Below are positions 10,916-23,729 of a DNA stretch of 64,000 nucleotides, piece by piece. Below the pieces are notes generated by a model. That model saw only the letters and a program-made list of their open reading frames with translations, searched no databases and had not been told where the DNA came from. Each line of letters begins with the position of its first letter. The stretch's first letter is position 1. The stretch is from Schizophyllum amplum (lineage: Eukaryota; Basidiomycota; Agaricomycetes; Agaricales; Schizophyllaceae): contig VDMD01000004.1 in assembly GCA_007026445.1 (NCBI GenBank), forward strand, positions 310,001-374,000, given 5' to 3'. The position numbers and the translations under genes are program-made.

Positions 10916-12086
10916 GCGCGGCGATAGGGCACTGGTGAATGATTGTAGACGAACACGGCACCGCCTGCACGGTGCGCGAGGCGCTTCCCGGATCTGGACC
11001 GAACTGGACGAAGAGAGGGAACGGAGTCGAAGAGGGAAGAAGGGGAACGCCAAGGGCGCGCACAAGACGCTCTCTGCTGGCCGGAAAGGACCACAGATGT
11101 GGTGTGAAGAAAGCGGCGAGCGCCAGAATCGCGCTAGCGGCCGGCGAAATATCATGGTGCGCGTGATGCGCGGGGCTGCAATCACCCAAGAGCTCGAGGG
11201 AGCACAAAGTCGGTTCGACTTGCCGTTTGCGGATGCTTCAGTGCCAGTGATCTTCGAACGAGAAGCCCACGTGTTGATGGTCTCCTTGTTGAATGTTCCT
11301 GCCGCCGATACCGAGGCCTTTGCCGATTGGGCACCAGGGGTCGCCCAGAGTGCCGGTGCCCAAACAGACACCAGCTTGACGCCAACTCGACGCAGGCCAA
11401 ACGCAGTGCCAGGCGGTCGTCAAGCCGGAGGCGCCTCCGGCTAACTTGACTTGTACCGTCACACGTTGTACGTAAGTCGGACGACACACCGGTTTTGGCT
11501 GAGATGTACAAACCTACGAGGTCAACCATTCGGAGCTCGACGAGACATGCAAATTAGACGCATACGGCAAGTCTTTAGTGAGGGACGAGGATGCAGGTGG
11601 CGGTTATGTACTTCCTCTCGCAGAGGCCAAAGCAAGGTGAAAGGGAAGGAAGAGCTCACACCTTCCTTTTCGGGTACTTATGTGATCCCAAAGCGCGTTC
11701 CCACGCAACCGACTCCTCCATCATCACTCTAGCGAGCGCGTCAAGTGCTTCTTCATCAGCCAGCCTCCATTGTTCTAGCGACGGCAGCCTCAAACAGCGT
11801 CTTTCAGTGACCCGCTGAAGCTCCTGCACGCACGTTGCCCAAGCGGCCTTCAAGCTTCAGCTTCAGCTTCGGCAACAAAGCAATGGCGCTAGTCATGCAA
11901 GATACAGATAGTTCGTTATGCACAACACTACAAACACAAGGAGCGATGGTACAATATAAGTAGTACAACAGTGTTACAGACAGTTAGAGAACGTAAATGG
12001 TGCATATCTAGTCATGAAGTGGCATGTGTAGGCGTACAATAAGTTAGCATGACTGTGAGAGTACATAGCGGTGCGAATTTATTCGT
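10916..12086. other. Intergenic stretch between two minus-strand genes
   Basis: Contains the 5' flank of the FG-motif gene and the 3' flank of the membrane-protein gene. The only coding-like signal is a 65-codon minus-strand open stretch at 11656-11853 that ends next to a GT-like donor; it has no matching partner exon that I could find. A short CTTCAG-rich triplet repeat lies at about 11853-11872. Confidence 0.5.
11656..11853 (-). CDS. Possible isolated exon or gene remnant, unrecognised
   Basis: Open for 65 codons on the minus strand with well-balanced, helix-like composition (for example LEQWRLADEEALDALARVM) that looks more coding than random. It has no ATG at its start and is preceded in frame by stop codons within the CTTCAG repeat. 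It ends KYPKRK followed by GTGTGAG, a plausible splice donor. No downstream exon in the right phase was recognised before 11450. It may be an exon of an undetected small gene or a relic. Low confidence. Confidence 0.2.
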   Translation of the reverse strand: MKAAWATCVQELQRVTERRCLRLPSLEQWRLADEEALDALARVMMEESVAWERALGSHKYPKRKV

Positions 12087-14900
12087 TCACCGACGAAGAG
12101 ACATAAAGGACATGGTGAGCATACCCAGAAGCCCACCGAGGACACCGAGGGTCGACCAGCTTGTGTACGACTCGAACTGGCGCTCGAGGTGCGCGGCTGG
12201 ATGGACCACGGCGCCTCGGAACGCATATACAACCAGCGCCACGACCAGCGCAATCACCGAGTACACGAGGAGGGCCACGGGGACGGACATAAGGACATGG
12301 CGACGCTGCGCATGGAGTTTATCAGCAGCTGGAAGACAACAGCAGCAAAGTGTACACACCGAAAGAACAATCATCCCTTCACCCAGAGAGACCGTGGTCA
12401 AATCCGCCTGGAACCGAATAAGGGCCACAACGGCAGAAACCACCGAGAAGGCCGAGATGAGTGCGGCGACGAAGCCAGCCACGCGCGCGACGCTGTCCAA
12501 CCCTGGCAAAGAAAGCAGCGTCACAGATGCGCTCAGCACGACCGCGCCCTGCAGCAAAGTTGGCTAGCAGCGACGGGTAAGGAGGACAGACGTACCATGA
12601 TGCAGGTGCACGCGCCCGCAAGGTAGACGGCGGGCGAGAGGCTGACGACGTGCGAGAAGCTGTTCTCGAGGTCGCGCAGAGCGTTGACCGCGTGCGTGCG
12701 GTCGTTGGCGAGGAACAGGTACGGCAGGCCAAGGCAGAGCGCAGACACGACCGAGATGGCGACGTCCGCGACGGAGGAGTGCTTGGGGATGCTTGCGCCG
12801 CCCTGTGCGCGCCACTGGGCTGTCGTGGGATGAGTCTCGGAGCCGCAGCGCGGAGGAACGGCTACTCACCAACACGCCGCATGATCCGCGCGATGAGGCG
12901 GATCTGAATGACCGAGTCGCCGAACTCTTCCTGAGGCTGATCTGCACGAGACGTGAGAAATTTGACAGTCACCAGAGCAACTCTAGTCGCTTACCACGGA
13001 GTACGCGTAGGATCGACTGGCACTCCTCGCGCGAGAACGGCGCGGAGGCGTGCCTGCCGGGTTGGTCGGGCAGGACGTTGTCTATATCTGAGAGGTCAGT
13101 AAATAGTGTTCCTTCAAGACGTCGCTGTAACACACCACTGTAGATCCACATCAGGGCCTCGATAGCCTCATTGCGCGCGTTCATCGGCAGAGCCGTGTGA
13201 GCTGGGTGCTGCTCCATGAACGCCCAGTAGCGCGCTTCCGCGTCCTTGTCTCCCAAGCCACCGTTATCCTGCTTGACGCAGCGCCGGCGCCCGTGGTCGA
13301 CCCATAGGACAACGAAGCCGTGGTCCGCCTTGCGCTTGTCGTTCTTGTCTTGCTTGCGCTCCGGCTCGTCCTTGCGCGCGAGCCACATCTCAGCATCATC
13401 GCGCTGCCGGTGAGTGCTCGAAAGGTAGGCCTGGACGGCAGCGAGGTTGTTCGACACAGTAAGGTCGATGTCGGTGGTGATGGCACGGCCGGGATGCACA
13501 TAGTAGGCGGTGCAGCCGGGGTCGGGGAGCGCGTATCGGATCCACTCATGTTGGGCGAAGGACACTCCGTCGTAGAGCGTAGGCGCGCTGCCGCCAAGAA
13601 GGGCTGGGTCTCGCTGGAGGAAATATGAGTTCCGGAGAGTAAGAAAAGGGAGGAATCGACGAACTCGGTGACAGCGAAGGGAGCGACGCTTGGGATGCTC
13701 TGGAGGGACCTTGGAAGATGATGAGATGATGCCGAGATTGTGAAGGGAGAGTACGTACTTGTCGGGGAAACATCGTTGCGCGGGACGGGCATGTGTACGG
13801 CTCCGGCATCGACATGATATCCATTGCCGTTCTGCTCAGTCTGGGACTATGGAACGCTCTATAAGTGTACATCCTTCTACGATTGAGAAAGACTTACATC
13901 GGCATGCCTTCCACTACGTAGTCGCGGGTGATGGGGTCCGCGAAAGGGTCATCGTAGGTGGCGCGCATACTATAGACAGTCAGAGTCTGCAACTGAACGG
14001 AACCAAACAACTCACCCAGCATTCCCGTGCTCACTCTCCGCGGTCTGATTCAGGCCGCTGTTAGCATCCGCAGCATGCGCCCACGCCGTAGTCGCGTTGT
14101 CGGACTCGGGGGTGCCGGGACGCGTGATCTCGACCTGCTTCTGCGGCGCCTGACCAATGATAGCATTGGCCTCGTTAATGTCATCGTCCATAGACAGACT
14201 GGGGACCACGGGACCGGGCTGGACGGCGACCTGGGGAACAGGGAGGTCGAAGTAGTCAGAGCCCTCAGGAGAGATGACATGCGAGTCCGCGGAGAGCATA
14301 TCCCTAGCGGGCGCGTCGGATGCGGAAGGAGGAGCGGGGGTGGGCATCGAAGGTTCGTCGTTGGATTGCATGGGCGACGTCGCGGCGTCTTGACGGGGAG
14401 CAGGCTCGGGGCTCGGGCTTGGGCTGCTCTTCAGAGGAAGCATGTCCGTCCGCCGTGCCATTCGCGGTTGACATCTCCTCCGGCTCGTCAACGTACGCGC
14501 CTGGACCGTCCTCGGTCACGCCGGCCAGGATGGACCTGTTCACATCCGCATCGCGCACGCTCTGCGTGGATTCGGCGGAAATGGCGTTCGCGAGGGGTGA
14601 GGGCCCGATAGCAGGACCCTCCGCCGGGAGCGCCGCGGCCGCCTCACGCGCAGGCGACTCGGCGATCGGGCTGGGGGCGTGGTGGTCCGACGACGGCGCA
14701 ACCGGCGCCTGCGTGTCCAGCTGCTTGAGCGAGCTCTTGGAGCTCTTGCGGGAGACTGACGACCTGCGTGAGCCTACCGAGCCTCCGGGGGTGGGGGAAG
14801 AGGGGCGGGAGTCTTTGAAGACGGAAGACGTGCGGCGCAGCATGGTGCCCATACGCGAGCGCAGACCGCCCTTGGCGGGGCTAGAGTTGGGGGACGCCAT
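12087..14900 (-). CDS. Basidiomycete multi-pass membrane protein with WW-like segment, one-base frameshift in exon 1
   Basis: Nine exons (14900-14016, 13969-13898, 13831-13759, 13613-13136, 13087-12995, 12941-12870, 12819-12596, 12548-12360, 12305-12087) splice in phase to about 767 residues, provided one extra C is removed from a run at 14408-14411. The first 290 residues are Ser/Pro-rich and disordered. Around 343-385 comes LLGGSAPTLYDG, then EWIRYALPDPGCTAYYVHP and TTDID, a pattern like a degenerate WW domain. A charged middle part follows, then about five hydrophobic helices between roughly 574 and 765 (for example VALLVYSVIALVVALVVYAF). I do not know its function. The unbroken phase argues for one gene, not two neighbours. 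A TATA box lies about 85 bp upstream. Confidence 0.75.
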
Positions 14901-16929
14901 CAAGGGCTAGTAAGAGAGGAGGGTCTTCCGGCGAAAGGAAAGGGAAGCAATAGATGAGAAAATTTCGGGGTGGAGGCGGGGTTTATATACAGGGGGCCGC
15001 CTGAAGGCATCGTCGAGGCAGGGTGCAATGAGGCGTTGATGAGGCGGATGGATATGATAACTGCACGAGGCGCCGGTGTGTCTGCGGACAACACGTTGCG
15101 GGGTCATGTTTATCAGCTCGAGAAGACGAGTAGACGCCGGTGCAGGCTGTGCCTTCCCCTTCATTGAGGTGTGTGTGAGGCATGTCTGGCTAGCAACCGC
15201 CAACTACTACGCAGGAAATGAACGTTTGGACCTCGTCCCGAGTAGGCTGCGATCCCACACCTCCCGCGAGTGGGTAATCTACAGTGCTGCTGGGAAGTGA
15301 ACAATAGAGTCACCATGCTCTCCAATGACGTTCCCTTCTCGTAAAACAGGAAGTTGGAGTCGGGGACGGCCTGCTTGAATCGTGTGCCGTGCGATGGTGT
15401 GTATCGCTGCATATGACACGGTTTTCCCGCGAAGGTCAGTCGTGATAGACACGTCGGGTCAGTGAAGGCTATAGAACATCAAGCTAAGGTGAAGGTATAG
15501 CAAGTCGACTTTCGATTCTGAACGTCTGGTCATCGCACAAGTTGACGTTGAACCCGCTGATCGAGGGACGAGGGCCGAGGGCGGCATCCGGCCCGAACTT
15601 CACAGAGCTCTGTCACGCCTCATGTTGACTTTGTCCGCAACCCATCTTCGTGTCGCTGTTTGTACTTATCGGTCGTCTTCTAAACAGACTCGTTCTGGCT
15701 GCTGTTACTCTGTAAATGGGCCCTTCAAAGCCTGCTGTTTGCGATTAGGGGTCAACGACATCGATATCATGGCGCGCGTCCGATGATGTTGTTTCTGCCC
15801 AGCTCCGAATATCTGTCGTTGCATAACGTGTTCCTCAAGTCGCTGGGTCCTCATTCGCGGAAGCCAGCGCCAGCCTTCGAATACTCAGACTCCCTGCTCG
15901 CTGCCTGGATCGTCTTGGTCTATCCAGCTCATGGGGCCATCGCCATTGTGCTACGCTCATCGTTCGGCGCCTGGCCCGCCTGCATATAAGTATGCGCTCT
16001 GCCGTCTCGTCTATCTCCTCGGAAGTTACCTGGCTCTTGTGAGCGCCATCGTCTTTCGCTGAGTTGGTTAGCTTCCAGAACGACCCGCCTGCAGCTCTAT
16101 CGCGTTCTTCAACTTGCGGAACAATATGTGCGTATGTGTTTGTCCATCTGACCGCGGGGCCGCCTGCAAATCGAGGTGGGCTGACTGCAGAAGAACTCTG
16201 AAATGAAGAGCATAGGATTGAGCTCTGTGACTTGACCTCTCCAGGCTCTCCGGCCGTCATCCGGCGATCCACTACGCCAGCACTGCGCAGTCCTTTCCTC
16301 AAGCTTGGCACCTTCTCGACCCATGCGCGAGGCCCACTTCACGTTTTATCCAGATATCCGTCTCCACATCTTTTGTTTGCTTTGTTCCTCTCCAGGGCCA
16401 CCCAACTTGGCAGCCCTTTCCTGCCTTCATATGATAGTGCGCTGCTGCTGTGAGTACCGGACTAGGTATTGGATTCGTTCAAGATTCGTTTGCCATCCTC
16501 GCCTAAGCGATAGCGCTGTATATTGGACGTACACGAAGTACATAAGGAAGTGGTTCGACTTGACCTCATTTCTCCTCAATGCGCAGTTCATGACGCACGG
16601 CTGCTGAGACGAGTCCTCTGGCTCGAGGGTCGGGCGGTAGGCAGCCAAGGGCCAGCTGCACAGTTCGGAAGACCGTTCGTAAGTGAGGATTACATGCAGC
16701 GCGCCGGGTAGGCAAGCGCGTTGAAAAGCGGTGCGGCGGTGCAGGTTTGGCGGGAGCAAAGGCGAGTGGTCACGTGACAATCGCGGGGGACGGATACCCC
16801 TGAGCGGTGTTCCCCTCCTGCGTCCGTCTGCACCGAGCCACTGCCGCGGAACGGAGAACGAGCAGCGGATTCGGACTTTGGATTTCTTTGCTGAAATCCG
16901 GCGGGCTTTTCGTATCGTCGCAAGTTTTC
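14901..16929. other. 2.0 kb intergenic region between divergent genes
   Basis: Separates the divergent membrane-protein gene and the Sec7-PH gene. It contains the TATA element at 14982-14989. Open frames here are short, have no splice-consistent partners and no recognisable motif. I see nothing else. Confidence 0.6.
14982..14989 (-). promoter_or_regulatory. TATA box of the minus-strand membrane-protein gene
   Basis: TATATAAA on the minus strand, 82-89 bp upstream of the ATG at 14900, a usual distance for a fungal core promoter with a short 5' UTR. Confidence 0.5.
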
Positions 16930-19900
16930 ATGGTCGGCAGGTTCATCCGAAGCAACAAGCAGGCCGCGCAGTCGTCAGACTCAGATCACCTCGCCGGCGC
17001 TCCGCCCGCGTACTCCGAAAGCGCTCAGCCCGCCCTGCTCGTCGCCTCAGAGACGACGACGACAGTAGTCACCACGACGCACACGACCACCCACTTCTTC
17101 TCCCTCCCGCTCTGGACTCGCAAGCGCACCACGTCCGGTGCTCCTCCCGCCCGCCATTCCAGCTTTGGGGGAGGCGGGGCACCAGCGCCACTGAGGATGG
17201 CGTGATCAGGCCAAACTCCATGTTTATGCACGACAAGGACCTCCCGCCCACACCGCCGAGGGAGTATTCGCAGCAGGAGAGCATCATGCCCGCCGCCGAA
17301 CAGCCATTCGCCGCGTCTGCCACCCTCCCACCCATCACCACCACCACCAACTCTGCCATGTCTAGCGAATGCTCGGCCTCCCAGCCATCGTCCACCGCCG
17401 CGCTCGCCCAGGCGGCGCTTGGCCTGGGACTCCCACTTGTGATGCCCAAAGCGTCCCCTTCGCGACCATCCGCCGAAGTCAACAGCGTCGCGTTCAACAC
17501 CCCTCCCCCTCCCATTCCCGAATCTCCGCCGCAGAACGTCGTCCGACGCGTCAAGAGCTCGGGCAAGATCCGTGCCACATCCACAACGGAGGCAGAACTC
17601 AGCCGCCGGCGCACGCGCGGACTCTCCCTCAATCTTTTCGGCAACGGCGACTCGTCTCCTTCCCCATCTGTCAAAGGCAAGGAGAAGGATCGCGAACATA
17701 CCCCGGACTCGCCCAAGCCGTTAACGCGCCGTGCCTCATTCTGGAATCGCAAGAAGTCGCTCACGCCAACGGACATGCCTGTTCCGCCACTACCAACATC
17801 TTCGAGTAAGGATAACCTCCTGCCCAAGCCACAGCTTCCTTCCCTCCGTCCGATCTCGCCTTTCGGGATAGGGCCCTCTCAGTCCGGATCCGGGAACATG
17901 GCTTCGTCGTCTTCGTCGCTCAGTGTCGGGATGCACCAGCGGGCTTTGTCGAGGAGTCACTCGGAGCGGGTCCCCTCACGTCCAGCGACATCAGCCGGGA
18001 CGACTGCTGAACCCTCGAGTAGCGCATCTGGCCCCCGACTTCTCTCGCCCCCGAAGCGTCGGCAACAGAAGCGCCCAATGACGGCGGATGGCGAAGCAAG
18101 GTATAAAACGAGCTCAACCTTTATCGACTCCGATGGCCCAATGACCGCATCTCCCCCGGCATCCCCTGTGCTACCAACAAGTTCACCGCGCCATCTGTCG
18201 CCATCTGCACCGGCGTCTGAAGAAGAAGTCCCTGCGGCGCGCCCGCGCGCGAACACGAACCCTCCCATCCTTCAGCGCTTGTCTATGACCCTGTTCCCGT
18301 CATCTGTTCCCTCGTTTCCGAACATATCATCTACCTCTGGAAATAGTCCGGCGAACTCGCCGCGACCATCCCTGACGCGTGTCCGGCGCAAACCATCTGT
18401 TGAGATTCCGAAGCCTCGGACGGACGAGGAAAGTCCAGAGCTATATCTGCAGCGGCTCAGCGAGGTCATTAGCAAGGCGGAAATTGCTACAGTGCTTGCA
18501 TCGAGGTAACGGACTCTTCACACAACCGTCTTACACTCGATGGCTCACGCGATTCACAGTGCGAGCTCTTTCCATATCCAGGCTTTGCGTGCATATTTGA
18601 GTCAATTCGACTTCACTGACGATCCTCTCGATGTTGCTTTGCGCAAGCTTCTCATGGATGTCGGTCTGCCTCGCGAAACCCAGCAGATCGACCGGGTCAT
18701 AGAGGGCTTCGCCAACCGATACGTCACGTGTAACCCTAACTTATTCATATCGAATGGTATGTGCTTTACGATTTACCACAAACTCGTGCTTATTCAGCGG
18801 CATCACAGACAACACTTACGTCCTCGCCTTCAGCCTGATCATGCTGCATACGGACGCGTTCAACAAGTCTAACAAGCGGAAGATGACCAAGCCTGATTAT
18901 ATTCGGAACACTCGCCTACCGGGTGTCGCTCCGGAAATCCTCGATGTGAGTATAGCTTTCGGCTGCTCGGGAATGTGCTGACTGGAAGGAATGAAGTGCT
19001 TCTACGACAACATTGTCTTTGCGCCTTTCATTTTCATTGAGGATCCAGTCGATGTCAACGGCCAGAGGAGTATGATTCCTGAGGTCCCGTCATCACGAAC
19101 CCTGTCGTCTCTGGCTGGTAATAGCTCTGTGGGGAACATAAACAATGGGTCTACCTCAATGTTCTCGGCGAACAGGGTCGACCCTTACTACCTCATCGCA
19201 AGGGTATGCTTACTTCAAGTTCTCAGCTAATATAAGCTCATGAGTTATCTGCAGAACCAGCTTGGGCATCTACGCATCGACATCGGCAGCATCATCCCGT
19301 TTCGCAGCCCATACCGGTACCAGGGCACCGCCGGCGCATGGGACGCGGACGAGCTTCACCGGGTCTTCGCGCAAGCAGGCCTGATCGAAGTCGGTGCCGT
19401 TGACCCGCCCGCCCTCCAGCGCGTAAATCCGTTCTTCGGCATGGCTGCTGGTGCCGCGCCGGCCCCTATGATGGCGACTCCGCTCGGCGAGATCAGCATG
19501 TCGCCGCCGCAGGAGAAGATCTACACGCTGAAGCTGACGAAGGTCGGGCTGCTGAACCGCAAAGACGACCTGCTGGAGGGCGGGCGGAAGGCAATGAATC
19601 GGAAGTGGCGGACGTGGAGCGTGATGCTGACGGGGTCGCAATTGTTCTTTTTCCGGGATGCGTCATGGGCGGAGACGCTAAGGGACTATGCGGAGGTGGG
19701 CAATACCGATCCGTTACTCCCGCCGCCGAGCGTCAACCAGCCGGACGAGTGGGTATCGGTCAAGGATGCAGTTGCTGTCTTCGACACGTCGTACACGAGG
19801 GTGAGCAATGTCCCAGATGAGAAAAGTGACTTCGACTAACACGCAGTCCGAAGCATGAGAATACCTTCCGTTTCTTGCTTCCAGATGGTCGACATTACCT

Positions 19901-21367
19901 CCTTCAGGCGCCGGATGAGCGCGAGTTGAACGAATGGATCTCTCGCATCAACTACGCTAGTGCGTTCAAGACGGCCGGGGTGCGCATGCGCCCCATGGGC
20001 ATGTCGAGCAACGAGGTGCAACTGACTGGCGTCGCGGCGGCCACTTCGCACTTGCACGACATGCAGGCGGCTGCGAAAGGGAGCATGCATAGCCCCCGGT
20101 GCACAAGTTCTCGGAACCGCAGACACCTCCCGCTTCGGACGAAATGGAGCAGGCGGAAGACGAGGAGGATGTCGAGAGCCAGGAACGCACACCTTCGAGG
20201 CGGAAGATGACCGTGCTCAGCGGTCGCAGCGACGATGCACCCATGGCTCCCGAGGTCGACGGCGCGGATCAGTTCAAGGCGACGTTCGACCAGGTCAAGG
20301 CCGACCTCGCCGCTGGCATTCTGCACAATGCGGATACAGGCGAATCGAGGCCGCGTACGCGGCTGGTGCGCAGCGATACCTGCAGCTCACTGCCCACGTC
20401 CCCTGGTTCCCCGAAGTTCGCGCAGATGGAGATGTCTCGCCTGCCCGGCCGCTCACAAGTCATCCAGTCCAAGGTTCATGAGATTAAGGAGAAGCTGGCC
20501 GCGACGCAGACGCAGCTTGAGGCCGACCTGCGCTTCGCGCGCAACCTAGGGATCATGACGCCGTTTCAACGCTCGACGCGCGATCGGCTGCTACATGCGG
20601 CGCACGCGCTCGCGCCGCGCGTGTCCCTGCTGCGGCTGGAGGTGGCGAAGCTGGTGTGCCATCGGGAGGTGCTTGCGAGTGACTTGATTGCGGAGAGCCG
20701 GGACTGGTATCGGTCGAAGGCGCTAGCTTTGAAGGCGGCGACGGAGACGCTGCAGAGTCGAAGGCCGGACACGGCGCATTCGGCGAAGCAGCAGCATGTG
20801 CCAACTCTGGGCTTTTCGAATGAGAGCACGCAGAGCTTGCCGCCGGAGCCTTCCATCTCGAGCGCGCCGCCGTCTGCGCTGCATACGCCTGGGTCGCCTG
20901 GGCGGCGGCGTCCGCCGTCGTCTATCTGCGAGTCATTCCACTCGGCGCTGGACTACTCGTTGGACTGGCCAACTTCGCCTGCGGAAGCTGGACCGGTGTC
21001 GATGCTGGCGGCCTCGCGCCCATCGGTATCGCCGCGGCACAGCAGCTCGGGCTCAGTGCAGTCGTTCGACGGTCCTCCCTCGTCTGTTGAGCGGACGCCA
21101 TCCTCGGGTATCCCCTCGTCGCATGACGGTCGGCCGTCACACTCTCCCGGGGATAGTCAGGACTTTGCGCACGACAAATTTTACACTGCGCTGGAGGCGA
21201 CATCCGACGAGGAGGCTGAGGAGTGGAATAAGACGCGGTGCGCGAAGCGGGTGTCGCTCGTGCGCCTGCCGTCGACGTTCAATTTGAGCTCGCGGTTCGA
21301 GCGGATGCAAGGAGGGGAGGCGCTACACGAAGAGCCCGGGGCGCCATCGAGTGCGTCGCCGGGATGA
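16930..21367 (+). CDS. Sec7-PH guanine nucleotide exchange factor for Arf (Syt1-like), two single-base frameshifts
   Basis: Six exons (16930-18505, 18560-18756, 18809-18945, 18997-19203, 19255-19800, 19854-21367) give 1392 residues once two bases are restored. A 500-residue Ser/Pro-rich N-terminus with the disordered SLPLW and DLPPTPP motifs is followed by a Sec7 domain (about 515-690): FHIQALRAYL, VGLPRETQQIDRVIEGFA with the glutamic finger E, and YVLAFSLIMLHTDAFNKS. A split PH domain follows (about 795-925), starting YTLKLTKVGLLNRKDDL and ending LNEWISRINYA, then a disordered and helical tail. Sec7 proteins load GTP onto Arf GTPases in vesicle budding; Sec7 followed by PH is typical of fungal Syt1-type factors. 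The shifts lie in G runs at 17167-17179 and C5 at 20093-20097. The acceptor at 19853 is the least certain junction. Confidence 0.88.
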
Positions 21368-21691
21368 TATACATGATTGAGGGTGGATTGGACATTGTTT
21401 ATGGTATCTGCAGTCTTGACTTGCTTTCCTTTAATCGAGCTTTGCTAGTTAAAAGTCGGCCTGTATCATTATTTTAACGTATAGAATGGGTAGCGAGGTG
21501 GATTGCAGTACATGTCGTGGGGAAGGAGGGTCCAGGTGTCGTTATGGGCGAGAGAAAGCGAATGCTGAACAATGGGACTGTTTGGGGACTGTTTTGGTAG
21601 GTCGTGACTTTGATCCGCTTGCGCCGCGGATCAGCGCTCAGCGCGCGAAGTCGTCATCGGGTCGCGGGCTTGCTTGACTGGCGCCGTCACC

Positions 21692-23729
21692 ATGAGGACC
21701 TCCTGTGCGCTGCTGGTGCTCCCGCTCGCCTGCTCTGCTTTCCAGCTTCCATTCAAAGTCCCCTTTCTTTCTTCCAACTCCGTTGTCGAACCAGAGCCGC
21801 CCACGGGAACGCCGAGGATCGCCATCATTGGTGCGGCGCTGGTGGAAGCTCAGCCGCTTTCTGGATCGCAGCGACCAAGGAGCGCTTCGGGCTCGACGTC
21901 GAGGTCGATGTGTACGAGAAGGAGTCATATGTCGGCGGTCGTGCGTCCTTGTTTGTCCCGGAAATGCATTGGGCTAACGAGTGAGGATAATCGCAGGTAG
22001 CACCATAGTCTATCCGTACAATGACACCACCTTGCCTCCCGTCGAACTCGGCGGCTCCATATTCGTGAAGGCAAACAAGAACATGTGGCGCGCCTCTGAG
22101 GAATTCAACTTGACGCGTCGTAACTTCGATGACCCGAACAGTACCATGGGCGTCTGGGATGGCTCGTCCATGCTCTTCTCTGTAAGCTCATTCATCCATT
22201 TGCCGTGATATCCGCCATTGCATGTCTCTCTTTTCGACCTGAGCATGTTCTCCGAGATTTGAAGAATAGGATCTCTCGCGGCCTCTAAGGCGCATCCGTC
22301 GTCCTTTCACTTATTGACTGTCATGAGATACCACGTTCGACTCTTGTAAGATCACCGGATGCCGCATACTCATATATTGCTTGCTTGCAGGTTGGAGACG
22401 GATGGTGGGAGAACGCAAAGATGCTGTGGAGGTTCGGGATGGCACCTCTAAAGGCGAAGTGGATGTGCGTCGCTCTCATAAGCATATATGCGCTGTTGCC
22501 AACTGACGACCCACTAGCACGGACAACATGATCTCGAAATACCTCCGCTTATATGCGCCTGATACGCCTCGATGGGAGGACGTCAAGGACCTGACTTCGC
22601 AGCTGGGCGTTGCAGACCTTCTTGAGCAGACGGCGCAAGCTTCTTTGAAGAGAAAGGCGTGTCCTCGAAGTTGTGAAGGAGATGATTGAGGCAGCGACGC
22701 GTGTCAACTACGGCCAGGTGAGCTTTAGTGACTTGTACGTCAGTCAAGCACTCACCGTCCTAGAACATCGACGATATGCATGCCTTCGGAGCGACCTGCT
22801 CTATCGCCACTAGCGGGGCCACCGGCATCGAGGGCGGCAACTATCAGATATTCGAGCATTTCCTGAAACATTCGGGAGCCAATGTCTACCTCAACACGCC
22901 AGTTGTGAGCATCAGCGACTCCCACACCTTTTGGACCGTGCGTACGGCGGGTACGGCGAAGGCATACAAGGCCGTCATCTTTGCGACTTCTTTCCACTCA
23001 TCGGGCATCACCCTCAACGCGCCCAACGCAGCTGAAGTACCCGAGGTCCCATACTACAGTCTCATGTAAGCTCTATCAGGAGTTGAGATAGGTGTGATGC
23101 TCACGCGTATAGGTGACATTGCTGTCGACAACGTCGCCCCGTCCGAACCCGATTATTTCAAGGCGAAGGCGGAGGAAATCCCTACGACCATACTGACGAC
23201 GTACGAAGGCGCCGCCACAACGGCACCGTGCCCGAATTTAACTCGCTGGCGTACCACGGCGCCATCCGTGACGGGGAGTGGGTGGTCAAGATCTTCTCTC
23301 AGCAGGAGCTATCGGATGAGTGGTTGAGCGACATATTCATAGGCCAGGTCGGCTGGGTGCACAGGAAAGAAGTGAGCAACCTAACGCCAGAGGGCACGCT
23401 TGAAGCTGACCAACCAATCTGTACAGTGGGACGCCTACCCGAGGCTCCTGCCCAATTCGCCGATGCCCCAGTCAACTGGATACGAATTTATATTACGTCA
23501 ACGCATTTGAGCCGTACGTCCTGCCTTGTTCATGCTCGCTTTGTGCTCTAGCTGAATAAATTTGCTCAGGTTCATCTCGACTATGGAGACGGAGACCGTT
23601 GCGGCACGCAATGTCGTCGACCTGCTCCTCAACGATGCCTTCGGGCTCAGTATCTGTGGCCATCGTTTGTCCGCACCGGCGTCCCGTGCGGCGCAGGATC
23701 CGAACTTCGTCTACGGATGGGATTGCTGA
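21692..23729 (+). CDS. Prenylcysteine lyase-like FAD oxidoreductase, with five or six frame disruptions
   Basis: Signal peptide MRTSCALLVLPLACSA, then the FAD Rossmann segment RIAIIG followed one frame away by GAGGSSAAFWIAA, YEKESYVGG, and later family blocks VELGGSIFVKANKNMWRA, RVNYGQNIDDMHAFGA, VPEFNSLAYHG, WDAYPRLLPNSP, YYVNAFEP and VVDLLLNDAFGL. Prenylcysteine lyases oxidatively release cysteine from farnesyl- or geranylgeranylcysteine in lysosome/vacuole. Approximate exons: 21692-21940, 21997-22181, 22391-22464, 22518-22717, 22764-23065, 23113-23371, 23427-23513, 23570-23729. The frame breaks near 21835, 22642, 22670, 23212 and 23467, and the junction at 23112 does not keep phase. Most are one-base losses in short runs. 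Either the sequence is error-rich here or the gene is decaying; the intact spacing of conserved blocks favours a real family member. Confidence 0.75.

Noticed and set aside
10916..11371. N-terminal extension of the FG-motif gene up to 11371
   Set aside because: Low-complexity, promoter-like sequence with no motif; the ATG at 10915 is a better start.
12087..14900. Two separate genes (Ser-rich protein and membrane protein)
   Set aside because: Splice phases link all nine exons with good borders, and no stop or promoter separates them.
15835..16311. Minus-strand 158-codon open frame in the 2 kb intergenic gap
   Set aside because: No conserved motif, no partner exons and composition typical of GC-rich intergenic DNA; kept as unsupported.
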